From positions 1-64,000 of the forward strand of contig VCJN01000708.1 in NCBI GenBank assembly GCA_006384855.1: DNA of 64,000 nt, given 5' to 3'. The notes beneath the pieces are model-generated. The model saw only the letters and a list, made by a program, of their open reading frames with translations. It did no database searches and had not been told where the DNA came from. The position numbers were made by a program, and so were the translations under genes. The DNA is from Tetraselmis striata. Taxonomy: Eukaryota; Chlorophyta; Chlorodendrophyceae; Chlorodendrales; Chlorodendraceae. Each line of letters begins with the position of its first letter. The first letter of the stretch is position 1. Of the stretch, positions 1-12,041 are shown piece by piece.

Positions 1-430
1 ACGGGTGTATACGTGAGCACCTGGCGGCAACGGAGGGGGAGGGGGGGGGGGGGGCAGTGAGTGGGCTATATCTCGGCACGTGTATGGAATCTGCTGGCGG
101 TGGTGCAGCATGCGTTGAGGGCCAACCTGCGGCCAGCCCTCAATGACGGCACGAGCCCCGGTGGCCCCAAGCCTGAGGTCGTCCGCCATCCAGGCGGCCA
201 GCGGCTGCAGGCTGTGGCTCGGGGGGTGCAGGAAGACGGAGGGGAAGCGCTCCAGGATGAAGGGCATCAGGCGCCAGCTAATGCCAAGCTCGTGCAGGAA
301 ACTCACAACGCAGCCGACCTGCGGGGTGACGGAGTCGGGGATTGAGAGACGGCGCCGTGGGCCGGTGGCATGATTAATGGGATACTGATGTCTTTTTCTT
401 AATTCGTTGTGCATTGAAGTGCACGTGCGC

Positions 431-497
<67 letters not shown>

Positions 498-1360
498 GTG
501 CGCCACAGCCCACCTGGTACACCGGCGCCAGCAGCAGGCGAGGGCACTTCTCCAGCATTTCGCCCATAGCAGAGTCGCTAATGGCAGCCCAGCCAACGGG
601 GCGGCGGCGGGGGTGAGGTTGGGAAGACGCAGAGAGCCAACCCGGACCTGACGTAATAGGGGTGGCGACCAGCGGGCAGGGAGGGGTGTCACATACCGTA
701 CGCCCATGGAGCTCAGGAACTCCAACTTGGCGCGCGTCGCGTTGGCACCGAGCGTAAGCACCTGCGGCGCGTCGCTCAGGATCCTCACCAGCGCGAGCCT
801 CTGCGCAGCGACGGCAGCGGCGCTCAACCCCCGACAGCAGAGGGTCTGAGGACGTGGGGAATGGGGGCTGGGAGCGGCACGTGGGCGGGTCACCGCGCCT
901 TTACGCGGGCGTCCTGCAGCACTTGCACGACCGGCCGCGCCTCGCCCTCGAGCTTCGGAAGCGCCCCCCGCGAGCGCAAGTGCTCGAGCACTCGCCGCGT
1001 GCGGTAGGGCGACACCCCAAGCTCCAGCAAAAACTCCTCCAACGCCGCCCACTGCCTGTCCTCTCCGCCTCCGCCTCCTCCTCCTCCTCCGCTCCCGCTG
1101 CCGCTAGGTGCGCCATCTGCGCCGATGCGAGGTCCGGCGGCACGGCAGGGTGGTGGACGCACGCGGCATTGGCTCCGCTCTACTACAGCTGCCCCCGCGC
1201 GAAGCACTTCCGCGAGCCGACCCTTACTAGCCGCGCGCCCCCGCGCCCAACCGACGCTAGTCCAACTGCATCGCCCGCCTACGATCGCCACGGAAGCCGT
1301 CACAGGTTGGGACACGCTAGCATGGGGCAGCATCACGCTCACTATCCACGACGACGCCAC
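1..1360 (-). CDS. mTERF-family protein, 3' part outside window
   Basis: Reading exons on the minus strand gives 1360-905, 845-697, 577-514 and 318-127, all joining in phase (donors GTAAAG, GTATGT, GTGGGC; acceptors CAG, TTAG, CAG). The protein shows repeated mTERF-type helices: a segment ending in GVSPYRTRRVLEHL, then ILSDAPQVLTLG...LEFLSSMGV, then MGEMLEKCPRLLLAPV, then a FLHELGISWRLMPFILERFPSVF segment (given in part). The pattern 'P.LL ... L..LG' is the mTERF signature. Known mTERF proteins bind nucleic acid in mitochondria or chloroplasts and act in organelle transcription, splicing or ribosome assembly. The first ~90 residues are Ala/Arg/Gly-rich and could be a transit peptide; the exact start is uncertain. 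The gene runs off the left edge after the donor at 126. A (GT)n tract lies in the third intron. Family call is firm; organelle and target are inference. Confidence 0.8.
36..54 (+). repeat. poly(G) tract
   Basis: A run of G interrupted once near its start. It lies in or just beyond the mTERF-like gene, where it would be poly(C) in the transcript. It is one of many such tracts in this window. Confidence 0.9.
422..496 (+). repeat. (GC)n/(GT)n microsatellite
   Basis: A short (CG)n stretch is followed by about 26 GT units to position 496. It lies inside the intron between the third and fourth solved exons of the mTERF-like gene. ORFs across it encode only VCVCV or HTHTH and are artefacts of the repeat. 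Confidence 0.95.
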
Positions 1361-3040
1361 TCACCGGCGGGCGCTGATGCTAGTTGCTCTGCTTGCGCTT
1401 GGGTATGCGCCGGCAACAATCCGCCCCTCGGCCGCCGTGGCCGACTGCGTTTTCTGGCGCCGTCCGCGACGATGCTGCGCAGCCGGGGTAGCGCAGCCGG
1501 TGGAGCAGTATTATCGCGCGCGATGTCAAAAAGGAAAGAAATTATCGCAGTGTTCGTTGGACGAAAGCTATCTTGGGAACAATTCAATCGTATTATAATT
1601 ACCACCTGACAATGAAAATGATAGAGAATGACAATAATAATGAAAATGAATGCTCTCTGACAGAGCACTATTAATTAGATAGTAATAATTGTAGTAATTG
1701 TAATAATAATAACAATTATGAACGATATGAGAGCGATGATATAATGATGATCATAATTATAAGAACAATAACAAAAACATTCACAAAAATAAGGCAGGTC
1801 CGATTTAATGTAACTGCATAATGTATTTAGTGTAGGTCATGTTTTAGTACTCTACTTTCCAGAGAAATAGGGAGGGGGGTTCACTTAGTAAGTGGATCAA
1901 CTTTATGTCGCTCACGTACTTAAGCAGTACTCGGCGGCTGGGAGCGGCGCATGAGCGGTTGGGGGCTCAGCCCCGCCGCACAGCCGCCGCCGTTAATATT
2001 CAGGCCAGGCATGCAATGATGAAGACGGAGGACTCATAGATGAAAGAGGTGTTACAGACTGTCTACACCACTGCTATCGGGTGCTCGTGAGGGGCGCCAA
2101 GGCCAAATGTGCTGAGAAGATACGAGAACTTGATAGGCAGGCAGCATTGCGCAGCAAGGCAGCGCATCGCGGTGAGTCAGAGCAGCAACGAATAGCATTG
2201 GCATACAACAGCCTAGCAGCATCATAGCACTATATGGAGGGGTGGATAGGTCCACAGTATGGTTGGGTTGCCATGACACTGACTGTAACATGGTAGTGAT
2301 GGCTCCAAAAAGTGCCCCACCTCCCTCCATTTTATACTTGCATATGGCACCTTTCTGCACACAGCCCTGCATGTTAATCATAAAAAATCATGCCAGTGGT
2401 AGTAATCATGCAACTTTCAGCATGTTCCACTTAGTACTGTGAGATCAAAATAACTAAAATAGAGAGGGGGCGGAATCAGAGGGGGGGGGGTCTAAAACAT
2501 AAAATTGCATCGGCGGACCTGGCTAATAATAATAGTAATAATGATAATATGTTTAATGATGATAATAATAGTAATAATGATAATAATAATAATATAATGA
2601 TAATAGTAATAATGATAATAATAGTAATAATAATAATATAACAACAACAACGATGAAAAAAATAATGATGATATAATGAAAACAGTAAAAAATAATAATG
2701 ATACTAATACTAATGCTGATACCAAAAATGATGAAGTAGCAATATAATGGCAATAGTACCCGTAGTAGAAATATGATGATGATAATAATACTGATAATAG
2801 TAGTAATAATAATAATGATACTCGTTCTAATACTAATAATATAATGATAGATATAGCGGCCATGTGCTCGCTTGATTGCATAAATCCTCATTATCATTAT
2901 TATCAGTCCACTCAGATGTAACTCATATTGTTTTAGGTGGCGGCGGTTTTCAGGAAAAAACGGTGGGGGGGGGGGGGGGGGGGGGGGGGCATTTGTGTTA
3001 ATGGGGGTGTAACATTGATGAACACCCAAACAGTACTTAA
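1361..3040. other. Gene-poor stretch, AT-rich in 1600-1860 and 2515-2860
   Basis: No coding exon is supported. Positions 1600-1860 are AT-rich. Positions 2515-2860 are a degenerate trinucleotide field of TAA/TAG/TGA units (AATAATAATAGTAATAATGA-like), which yields meaningless Tyr/Ile-rich reverse ORFs. A poly(G) tract of about 23 nt lies at 2966-2989. Confidence 0.7.
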
Positions 3041-3059
3041 CATTAAGATAGGCGCAATC

Positions 3060-5500
3060 CGCAGTCACTCGTTATAACAGTTGAGACCCCCGAGCGCTGA
3101 AGCACAGCAACTTCGAAGGGAAGCTGCAGAAGAGGAGACGCAACCCTGGTGAGAATCCATAGTTTCCATGTACTGTAGCCCCGTACAGGAATTCCACCCC
3201 ATTTCCTCGAGAATCCGTGTTGCTTTACAAAGGCCATCCTCCTTGGCTGACAGGACGGTGTAATACTGACGGACTGACTGCACTCATTCAAAATCGCCCA
3301 CCTCATGCTGTCTTCCAGACGTCGCAGGACCATGCCGACACCCAGGTCCGGAACCCCTCCTTGCATAGCCAGCAGATCCAGCAAATCCCCCCCTTCCCCT
3401 ACCATTGGACAGTCGTTTCCATCTTGCCGGGCATCGCCTGTGTGCGCCTTGAGTGGCTTAGCGGCAGCTTCATCAATACGTGCAGCAAAGCGCTCGGCAG
3501 GAGCGCCCCGGCCCGCCATGGGTTGCACACAAATACACATGATGCCGCGTGTGGAGGGCGCTGCGCCCATGCTGAGATGGCTGCTGGTGCTCTGCGCCAG
3601 ATCATCAGGTCTTGTCCAGCTACAAAGAGGCGACCGTCTGCCAGGGCTGGGGGGCTGAGGGGTGGGTGAGGGCAGGGGGGGGGGGGGAGGGGGGACTTTA
3701 CTCCCTCACATTGTGACAATATGGACACACGACCACAACCCGGCTGCAGTCCGGCAGCTCGATCACTCTCCAGGGCGGCTCCACCAGGAGCCGCGCCCCC
3801 TCGCTCAGGTCCACGCCCGGGAGGCTCCGAAACGGGAAGAGCAGATACAGCTGCGGCGGCGCGTGCGCACACGGACACGCGCTCAGCTGGGCCTCTCGTG
3901 CCAGGGGCAGCTGGTCAGGTAGCGCTCGTGTGGGCGGGAGGGATGGGCCGTGGACGCACCATCTCCGGCGTGGTGGTCGGCGGGAATGAGGCTGGCAAGC
4001 GGGCGGCGGCGACGGTGCACTTGACGAGGTGCGCCTCCATCTCCCGGCTGGAGAGGGTGACCTCCAGGCACGCGCCCGGCTCCGGCCGCCGCTCCCAGCG
4101 CGCCCGCTCCGCCTGCTGCGTGTGCGCCGCGCGCTTGAGCTGCCCCGCCAGCCCCGAGCCGCGCAGCGCGGCGCTGTCCACCCGCCGGCTCACTGCCGGC
4201 AGCTTGGCGATGAACGCGCGCTGTGCCGACAGCAGCTGGGCGGGCCCGCGAGCGATACCGCCCCCAGCCCCACCGCCTCGCCCCCGCGCCCCCACCCCTG
4301 CCTCAGCATGTGGCGTGTTGTCATCCGTGGCGCCGCCGGGGAAAGGCACCGACAAGGCAGCCGCTGCCTGCCCCTCCTGCCGCTCGCCCGGCATGCCATC
4401 ATCCTCCTCCGGCTGACTCGTCTCCACCACCTCATCCCGCGCGCACCGCTCCTCGCCCGGCTGCGGCCGCCCCTCCGGCGAAGCGTACAGTCGGTCCAGT
4501 CGCATCTCCACCGGCCGGCTCGCTCCGGGTGTCGGCTGGCGGCCGGCCGTGCTGGCTCCCCGGTCCGCGGGGCTGCGCATCGTGGGCACAGCGACGGCAT
4601 TCATATGTGGGTGCGCACGGACAGGCAGCGGCAGCCGCAGCACAAGTCCCGCCCGGGGCTGCATGAATCTGGATAAGCAACCATCCTTGAATAGGGCTTA
4701 CCTGACTGAGGTTGTGCAAGTGGAAAGCATGGACCACATGCACATGCTAGAGCAGGAGGAGATGCGTGAGTAGTAGAAAGCATCGCCATGTTTTTGTCAT
4801 TGATAACATCTGGAGCACAGGGAATATCCCTCTCCTCCCTCCACTCTCAGATAAACCCAGGGATGAGCCCGTTAAATAAGGCTTGCCTCCTTGTCTTCAA
4901 ATAAAAGGCTTCAAATACAAGCAATAAAATATATGGGGTTGACTCATATATTATCACTTGGCCAATCTATATCTCCTTCATTGGTGGTTGGGGGGGGGGG
5001 GGGAAGGGGGGAGCGCGGTCCTGATCCAGCCTTGGGGGCGGGAAAATTACAGCCAGAGCAGGAGCAGGATCACGTAGGCTTGGCTCAGTGGCAGGCAAGG
5101 GTATGTACCTAGCAAACAGGCGGCTGACGCCCATGGCGGGGGCCGGCGTGTCCAGGGCGGCGCACGTGCCCTGCGGCTGGCGGCTCTCGACCGGGCGGCT
5201 CGCCAGCAGGCGCGAGAGCTGCTGCCGTGTATTGCCGCCGCCGCTGCTGCCCACCGGCCCGCCGCTGCCCGGCGTGCTCGGGATCCCCGACGCCCGGATG
5301 GAAAACCGGCCCCGCTTGCTGCCCCCGGAGGCTGCCGCAGCCGGCGAGACGGCATTATGTAGAAGTCGCGGCTCCACCCCTCCACCGCCCGGCTCCTCCT
5401 GCCGCCGCTTGCTGCCGCCAGACTGCAGCAGCCGCGCCAGGGCGTCGCGCTGCCGGCCGCCACCGTCCGGCTGCGTCCCCTCTCTCGCGTGACCGACCAT
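3060..5500 (-). CDS. Unrecognised spliced gene, minus strand
   Basis: Several minus-strand segments look coding. A likely first exon starts with ATG at 5500 and runs to a GTACAT donor near 5105, encoding a Gly/Ser/Arg-rich region that contains RQQLSRLLASRPVESRQPQ. A larger exon (about 4663 to 3960) contains LLSAQRAFIAKLPAVSRRV and an Arg-rich segment. About 3920 to 3720 reads LLVEPPWRVIELPDCSRVVV, and about 3570 to 3280 contains GGDLLDLLAMQGGVPDLGVG. Codon use and third-position GC fit coding sequence. The hydrophobic strand ending in PPWRVIEL recalls an OB-fold or DNA-repair scaffold such as SPIDR, but this is a guess. Exon joins were only partly solved, and the last exon and stop are unknown. 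I do not recognise the family. Confidence 0.45.
4775..5045. other. Probable intron, AT-rich with a poly(G) run
   Basis: Lower GC, no coding signal, and a G14 run at about 4989-5002. It lies between exon-like segments of the unrecognised minus-strand gene. Confidence 0.5.
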
Positions 5501-5559
5501 GGTGCGCACCGGCGCTGCCAGAGCACTACGACGGCCGAGAGTCCCGTGCACCGCGGCAA

Positions 5560-6172
5560 ACAGCGCCGCCGCTACGCCGGGGCGGCGCTGGAAGGGCTAG
5601 AAGAACTGTTCAGTAGCGCAGGCTCTGGCAACTGCTCGCTACTCGTCTGCTCGCGCCCGGAGGCCCGCCGGCCAGCGTGCAGGCGGCTTTATTCAATCAG
5701 CAAAACAAACCGCCGGCGCTCTACTCGTCTTCCCGCAGCATTCGCGTACCCGTAGCGACCGGCAGACGTGCGCGAATAAATCCTGTCGCTTTATTGTATG
5801 TGGATCGGTGTGTATATTTATGTTCTATATATCATGAATGGTCGGGAATGGAAGTGCATGCATATATAGTCGCTAAATATCTCTATTTATCCTTACATAT
5901 CTATAGGAAAATATATGTATGTAGAAGATAGATGCAAGCGTCCTCGCCGTGCCTGATAGCCTACCCCGGGGCGGGGGTTCTTGGAGTTTCTGGCAGCTAA
6001 GTGACTTCGTGGTTCCCTTGGCTCCTTTTTGTCTATTGGCTCCCTGTCCTCCTGTTCGACCTTGTTTTCAGGCTTAAGTATCTCTTTTGCTGGCAACCTC
6101 TCATAATTGCTCTTAGTTCTCTTTGTAGTGCGTTTTTGTGAAAGCCCCGATGTAAATATATGTATGTAGAAG

Positions 6173-6225
<53 letters not shown>

Positions 6226-7300
6226 CTCGCTTGCTAGTACAGTATAGCGCTGCAGAGCGGCGGTACAGGCGGTACGGTAAAGTGGGTAAACCATGTGCCA
6301 CCTGTTCAGTTAAAAAAAGAGTGCTAGTAGCCGAACCTCTTCAATGCTGGCTTCTTATGCACGGCAATGTTAAAGGCTTGTTACAATAGCCTCCTTGCGT
6401 TACGGTATGTGCATACCGCGATGTGCCTCACATCCGTCGGAAGCATCGAGTAGCTGAAGCTGGCAACTACAGTACGCCTCAGCACGCAGAACCAACAGCC
6501 AACGAAGTAATAGTGGTGGCGTGCCTCAAACGTAGTCCCGCCTGCTATCAATGCTACTGCTGAAATGCGAATGCCCCATATCGGATAGCAGGCTGCACTG
6601 TTGAATGCATCATGGTTTGCGTGTAGTAGCCTCTAACTAAGCGCTGTCTAGTCGATCTCCATCTCCATCTATATGGCAGCAAAGCATCGGCACATAATCT
6701 CTCAAAGTAATCGGCGTCATGACCATCCAGAGCTTGAGAAACAGCTTGCCGACCTTGCGGTTGTTTTGGCCTTCCAGGGTGCTGTGCGATGTGGCGCTTT
6801 GCCATCGCCTCTGCGGAGTCCTCACCGCGGCCCTGGGTCATGGCCCACCTGTGTGACCGCGCCGCCCCTCAGGACACACTTTTCAGGCGAGATGTGAGCC
6901 AACAATGCCGTGGAGGGCGAGCGAGCCCCCATGAACCCGCAGTGCTGCTGCCTTGCACATGCTAAGCAGGGGGCGCACATTTTAGTGGACTGTGATATTC
7001 CGCTCATTGCCGTCTGGCTCTAGTTTATTACCAGTGCTGCCGCTGCTACCTGAAGCTGTGGGCCACTTTGTGTTTGCCTCTGTGTTTCCTCGTCATGTGT
7101 AGCAAAACCACGGCTGTCAAGACGGCATCATCCTCGCGATAAAAGGTGACAGACCTCGTGGATGTTGTATTACAAGGTGCCGGGGGATGCTGCAGCGGGG
7201 CTCGTGCCTCGTGCATGCTATGGGCTGCATTTTAGTGGCCTGTGATCTTTCAATTGTCCCGTCATGTCACTGCTGTATGTTCAATGCTCCCTGCGCTGCT
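5560..7300. other. Intergenic stretch with AT and GA microsatellites
   Basis: No supported gene. It holds an AT/ATATAG stretch and (AG)n at about 6174-6224, and a TAGTCGCTA copy at 5867-5875. ORFs here are short and do not resemble proteins. Confidence 0.65.
6174..6224 (+). repeat. (AT)n(AG)n microsatellite
   Basis: About 10 AT units followed by about 14 AG units. Confidence 0.9.
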
Positions 7301-7301
7301 G

Positions 7302-10300
7302 CTACGGGAAGCAGCACACTTCGTCCTCGCCCTCGTCGTTCTCGTCCTCCGTGAGCACTGTTCCGTTCCACACGTTGTTCAGGTACCAGGAGGACTCCAT
7401 GCTGGGGGTGTAGGGGCAGCCGTGGCGCACCGCCCAGTCGATGACGTGGGTGTGCCCGCCGCGCAGCGCGTTGACCACCGTGGCTTCCGTCCAGGGGCAG
7501 CCGTGCTCCCGCGCCCTGGCCAAGCGCGCAGAGCAGGAACGAAACCACTGACCGTTCATCATGACAACCCCAGACACGAAGCCCAAAAAACATGGGTCGG
7601 CGGGGAACTGGGCAAACACCATCGTGACGATGCAGATGACCCCCCCCCCCCCCCCCCCCCCCCCCCTTCCCCCCATGTTCATGGCGGCGTCACGCACCAC
7701 ATAAGAACATCCAGGTGGCCTCCAGCCGCGGCCCAGGAGCAGGTGCGCCTGTCCCAGGGGCAGCCGCCCTCCAGGCGCAGCCATTGCAGCAGGTCCAGGT
7801 GCCCGCCCTGCGCGGCCTGTGCGGCGGTCTCCTCGTTCCAGGGGTGCCCCCGGGCGCGCAGCCAGCGCAGCGCCGGCAGGCGGCCGCCGCGCGCCGCGCT
7901 GCCGCAGGCGGAGGCATCAAAGGGGCAGCGCGCCGCCTCCAGCCAGGCCAGCAGGCGGATGTCCCCGCGCCCCGCGGCCGCCGCGGAGGTGCGCGCGTCC
8001 CACTCGCAGCCGGCGGCATGCAGCCAGCGCAGCAGCGCGGCCTCGCCCGCCTCGGCTGCCGCCGCGCAGGCGGCGCCGTCGAAGGGACAGCCCTCCGCGT
8101 GGAGCCACTGCGCCATTGGGAGCGAGCCGCTGGCGGCGGCGGCAGCAAACGTCTTGGCCTTCAGGGAGATGCCCTGGCAGTGGGCGGCAGGGTGGACACG
8201 CTGCCATCAGGGAGGGGGGGGGGGGGGGGGGGGGGGGATGCCATGGATTTGCATAAAGATCTTTGCATAAAGATCTTCGGTCTTTAGATCCGCCATACGT
8301 CTAAGCTGATTCATGCAGGTTCAAAATGTAAATACATGTGACGTAGGGATGGCCGCCGGGAAGAGCATGCAGGTGCCCTAAAATGAACACAGCTTCAACT
8401 GCATCGCGGTGAAAGTCAGTGACGTGCGGAAACACGCATGGTCTTCTCTCACCACCGGCCCGATTAGTAGGCCCAAATTGAGGGGGGCTCCAGCGAGGGG
8501 GGGGGGGGGGGGGGAGTGGAGGTCGCACCTGCGAGCGCATCCACTGCAGCACCGGCAGGTGCCCGCCCCGCGCGGCCGTGACCGTGGCCTGCACCCCCCA
8601 CAGGCAGCCGTGGAAGCGCGCCCACTGCAGCAGCTCGAGGTCGCCGCAGCCGGCGGCGGCGGCGGTGGTGCGCGAGTCCCAGGGGCAGCCCACCGCCTTC
8701 AGCGTCTGCAGCACCCCAAGGTGGCCTCCCTTTGCGGCCGCCGCGCACGCGCCCGCGGGCGGGCAGCCCTCCGGCTGCGCCAGCAGCAGCTCCAGGCAGT
8801 CCGCGTGCCCGCCGCGCGCCGCAGCGGACCAGGCGCTGTCGCCCCAGGGGCAGCCGCGGTCTAGCAGCTCCTGCAGCAGCTCCACGTGCCCGCCCCCTGC
8901 CGCCTGTGGAGCAGCATGCCGACGATAAGACAGCGTCTGTTGAAGCACAGCCCCTGTGTGCTAATCTCTCTGCACGCCAAGTTAGACACACGAATAAATC
9001 CAAAAAATAAATTAGCATGAAGACGCACATGGCCGAGCTTCATTGTCAAACTATCACGAGGTGTCACCGTCTCACGGCCTGGAGGAGCGAATTCTCGCGG
9101 CGTGCAAGGCTGGCCCAGCGGCGGCGCTCGGCCTCATGGCAGCATAGCGGAAGGAGGGGGGGGGGTTGAGGAGGGGGGAACGCACCGCCGCCGCGGTGGC
9201 GGCGCTCCAGGGGCATCCCGCACCGCGCGCAAACAGCAGCGTGCCGACGTGGCCGCCCCGCGCTGCGGCAGTGCAGGTCTGCGCGCTCCAGGGGCAGCCC
9301 GCCCCGCGCGAGTACGCCAGCACCTGCGCCACGCGGGCGCTGGGGCACTGAGTCATCTGCCGGTTGCTGCTGCTGTTGCTGCCAACGGCGAGGAGTTCGA
9401 GAAAAGTTTTGTCTTGAGCCATAGCAAGGGGTAGCTTTACTGCCAGCTAGGCGGTGTACTACTCGTAGCGCCTTGCCTGCCATATAGAGTTGTGATTAGG
9501 GGAGATATTTATTCAGCCTTCGTTGCCTTATACTCTCTCCCATGAAATAAGTAACGAGTCCACAAGTAGGGGTGCCGGCGCGGGAATAAGAAGCCTGTGT
9601 GTAAAAACCTGCCCTACCTGCCAGGGATAAAATATATGCGCAAGTCTTGCGGAACAAACTCCTCTGTTGCAGTTGCCTCATTGCCTGCAAGCCCGAAAAG
9701 CGCATAATCAGGCAGGCTCGACGGTGAGTCGGCCACCGCAGAGTTTTGTCGTTACTCATACCTATCGCTGTTGGCGCGTGTGCAGGTATCTTGAAATGTT
9801 GACACGGGTATATGTCAGCAAGTGCTGGCAGGTGATATTGTACGTCATTGTTTTAAATAGCAACTAGTCGCCACTTTTAACGAGTGGTCGCTATCTATGC
9901 CGCAGCGCGGGACGAGCCGAGAGGGGGCGCGCCCACCTGCGTGTGGCCGCCCCCTGCGGCGGCAGCACAAGTGGCAGCGGTCCAGGGGCACCCCTCATCG
10001 TGCAGCCAGCGTAGCAGCGCGAGGTGGCCGCCGCCCGCCGCTGCCGCGGTGACGGAGGGCCCCCACTGGCAGCCCGCAAGCCGCGCGGCCGACAGCACGT
10101 CGCTGCGCCCGCCCGCCGCCGCGGAGGCGCATACCAGCGCGTGCCGCGGCGCGCCTATGGCCAGCGCCCAAGCGAGCTGCTCCTCACTGTGCGTGACCTG
10201 GCTCAGGGCGGCTAGCCGGCGCCGCCCCTCTGGCAGCTCGCCCTCCAGCTCCGTCACCACCCCGGCCAGCTGCCGAGTCGCCAGCCTCAGTGCGGCCCGC

Positions 10301-10401
10301 CCGCCCGCCGGCACGCACACCACCACCGCCCGCAACACCTCGGCCGGCAAGGCAAAGCACGGCTCGGCTGCGCCCGCACCCAGCTCGCCGGCTTCGACCA
10401 T
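7302..10401 (-). CDS. F-box-like N-terminus plus GCPW-type ankyrin repeats
   Basis: Five exons join in frame: 10401-9937, 9356 (or 9347)-9186, 8903-8529, 8173-7698 and 7515-7302. The product is about 563-566 residues. Residues about 17-50 contain LPAEVLRAVVVCVPAGGRAA, which resembles an F-box helix. From about residue 90 to the end there are ankyrin-type units of the form AAAGGHL..LQWLR..GCPW, for example HLALLRWLHDEGCPW. The C-terminus is acidic and the stop is TAG at 7302. Known F-box/ankyrin proteins recruit substrates to SCF ubiquitin ligases, so a role as adaptor is inference from the weak F-box match. Introns fall at repeat boundaries, and each of the last three contains a poly(G) or poly(C) tract. 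Start chosen as the only ATG ahead of the F-box-like segment. Confidence 0.85.
7640..7674 (+). repeat. Poly(C) tract in ankyrin-gene intron 4
   Basis: About 27 C in a row, followed by a C-rich remainder. It is poly(G) in the transcript of the minus-strand ankyrin gene. Confidence 0.9.
8213..8237 (+). repeat. Poly(G) tract in ankyrin-gene intron 3
   Basis: A G run of about 25 with the shorter run at 8499-8514 nearby. Both lie between coding exons 3 and 4. Confidence 0.9.
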
Positions 10402-10596
10402 ATCACTCGTCAGTCAACCTAGCGGGCCTGGGCGGTGTGTGCTGGCGGGGCAGATGTACCACTGTAGAAACCTGCCGTGTCACATCGCACCACCGCCCGC
10501 CCACCCGTTGGGGCTACTGGTGTGAATTACAAAAAGGGCAGCTCCCCAGAATTAGAAAATCAACACAGCAAGCCGCCTAAAAGCGGCCCGCATCTA
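10402..10596. other. Upstream region of the ankyrin gene with a truncated MITE
   Basis: This holds the 5' flank of the ankyrin gene and, from 10517, the left part of the MITE family described at 53068-53260, cut off at 10594 by the TA-flanked transposon block. Confidence 0.6.
10517..10594 (+). mobile_element. Truncated copy of the 193-bp MITE
   Basis: It begins with CTGGTGTGAATTACAAAA, the MITE terminal repeat, and follows the family to 'gcggcccgcatc'. There the large transposon block begins at the TA at 10595. The rest of the MITE is absent on this side. Confidence 0.75.
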
Positions 10597-11944
10597 CACC
10601 CCTCCACATAAGTTTGGGGTCCTTTTTTGGCTGAATATGAAATGAAAAATTCTAGGGTATCTAAACGTAGGGCTTTAGGGCTGGAACCCGGGAATGTTTT
10701 AGGTTGTTATAAAACCTTTTGCTTGATAGGGTCTAAATTATAACCTATTACCCTAAGAATAGGGTATTGCGATCTGGCGCGAGGCTCAAAGGGCATGACG
10801 CAGTGATGCACAACAATACATGTTATTGGCACATATATGATGGCCCACATGCATAGAGCCTTGTATGGTGCAATGCCCGTAGATGTGTGAGGAAACATAG
10901 TAGCTCGCGGGGTGGGTGGGTTTGGGTGGGCATAGTCACGTAAGGCAGAGTGGGCACACGTGCGTGTGACGATGCTAGGACCAGTGCAGTTCTGCCCACT
11001 GCAAGCGACACCCCCTTGACTTCAAACGCTTATAGCGGCTCAGGGAGTGCTCCAAAAATTCTAAAAAAATGCGCAAAAAAATCCTTGCGTCAAACGCGAG
11101 AGGTAATTTTCGAGTTTTGAGCACCTAGTTTGCACGTTTTGACCACTTTCTAGCGATGAACATAAAATACATCAATCACGGCATCATTTCGCAACACTCA
11201 GCCTCAACATGGGGGCGTAGCTTTGCGCTATGTGTGTCCCCTTAATCCATACGCATTTGGGTGACAGTGTTATGAATGTAGATGCACACGGGCGGCGCAA
11301 ACTTGCCACATGCTCCCTCTCTAGCCATGTCCTCGATGGCCAACAACATTGTGCTGTTTTCAACATATTATTTTTGCTGATATTCAAGCATTTAATAGCG
11401 CGCTGCTATGTGGCATTCTACTTGTGATTCGGCGCAATTGCCATGCGTGCACGTGACCCCCATTGATGCGCTCTCGCCCAAGCCAAGGAGGGCTCAATAA
11501 GCCTTTCGTGCGTGAGTAGGCAACAATAACAGCACCATTTTTGGCCGAACATCACGCCATGTAGTGGTGAAACTGTAATTTAGGGCTTGTGCAATACCCT
11601 TAGTGACCTAATCTTGGTGCCCCACACATGTTGTAGGTGAAACTTACACTAAAGATGGCAGCATGCCAGTACGGCGTGGATTTGCGCGTTGGATGTATGC
11701 GTACGAAGGGATGGCGCAACTTGTTATTTTTCCAGTGCAAGTTTTACACGCATTGATTTGCCATTTCTCGAGGGGCGCAGAACGACGCATGCCCTGTCGC
11801 ACGGTTAGGCCTAGAGCGCGCCCCCATTTTTTCCCAAGTCGACCTCGCCCTTAGTCACTTGCATGCAATTGCCCACGCCGTATTTTCTACATGACATGCG
11901 CATGTCGAACAAAACTGCAAAACCCAAACTTATGTGGAGGGGTG
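10597..11944 (+). mobile_element. TIR-bounded unit A1, uninterrupted, non-coding
   Basis: 1,348 bp with 22-bp perfect terminal inverted repeats. It holds no convincing ORF. By eye it differs from unit A2, with its insert removed, by two substitutions near 11100 and a 3-bp indel near 11510. That near-identity implies a recent duplication or conversion. Confidence 0.85.
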
Positions 11945-12041
11945 TGGACTGCGCTTGTCATTAATTCGTGATTTTCGACTTACATGATTCTTGCTGGATG
12001 GTGGATCTAGAGCAAAGTGAAATGGCTCAACAGTCTATGTA

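Noticed and set aside
399..1052. 217-codon minus-strand ORF through the (GT)n repeat
   Set aside because: It merges part of an mTERF exon with introns and the microsatellite; the solved exon structure explains the coding part.
1482..1512. A-box-like 'gtagcgcagccggtggagcag'
   Set aside because: No B box or cloverleaf follows, so it is not a tRNA gene.
2492..3068. Long Tyr/Ile/Ser-rich reverse ORFs
   Set aside because: They come from the degenerate TAA/TAG/TGA field read on the opposite strand; composition is not that of a protein.
11663..11854. 63-codon ORF present identically in both unit A copies (also 22333-22524)
   Set aside because: It is conserved only because the units are near-identical; short and without recognisable motif.
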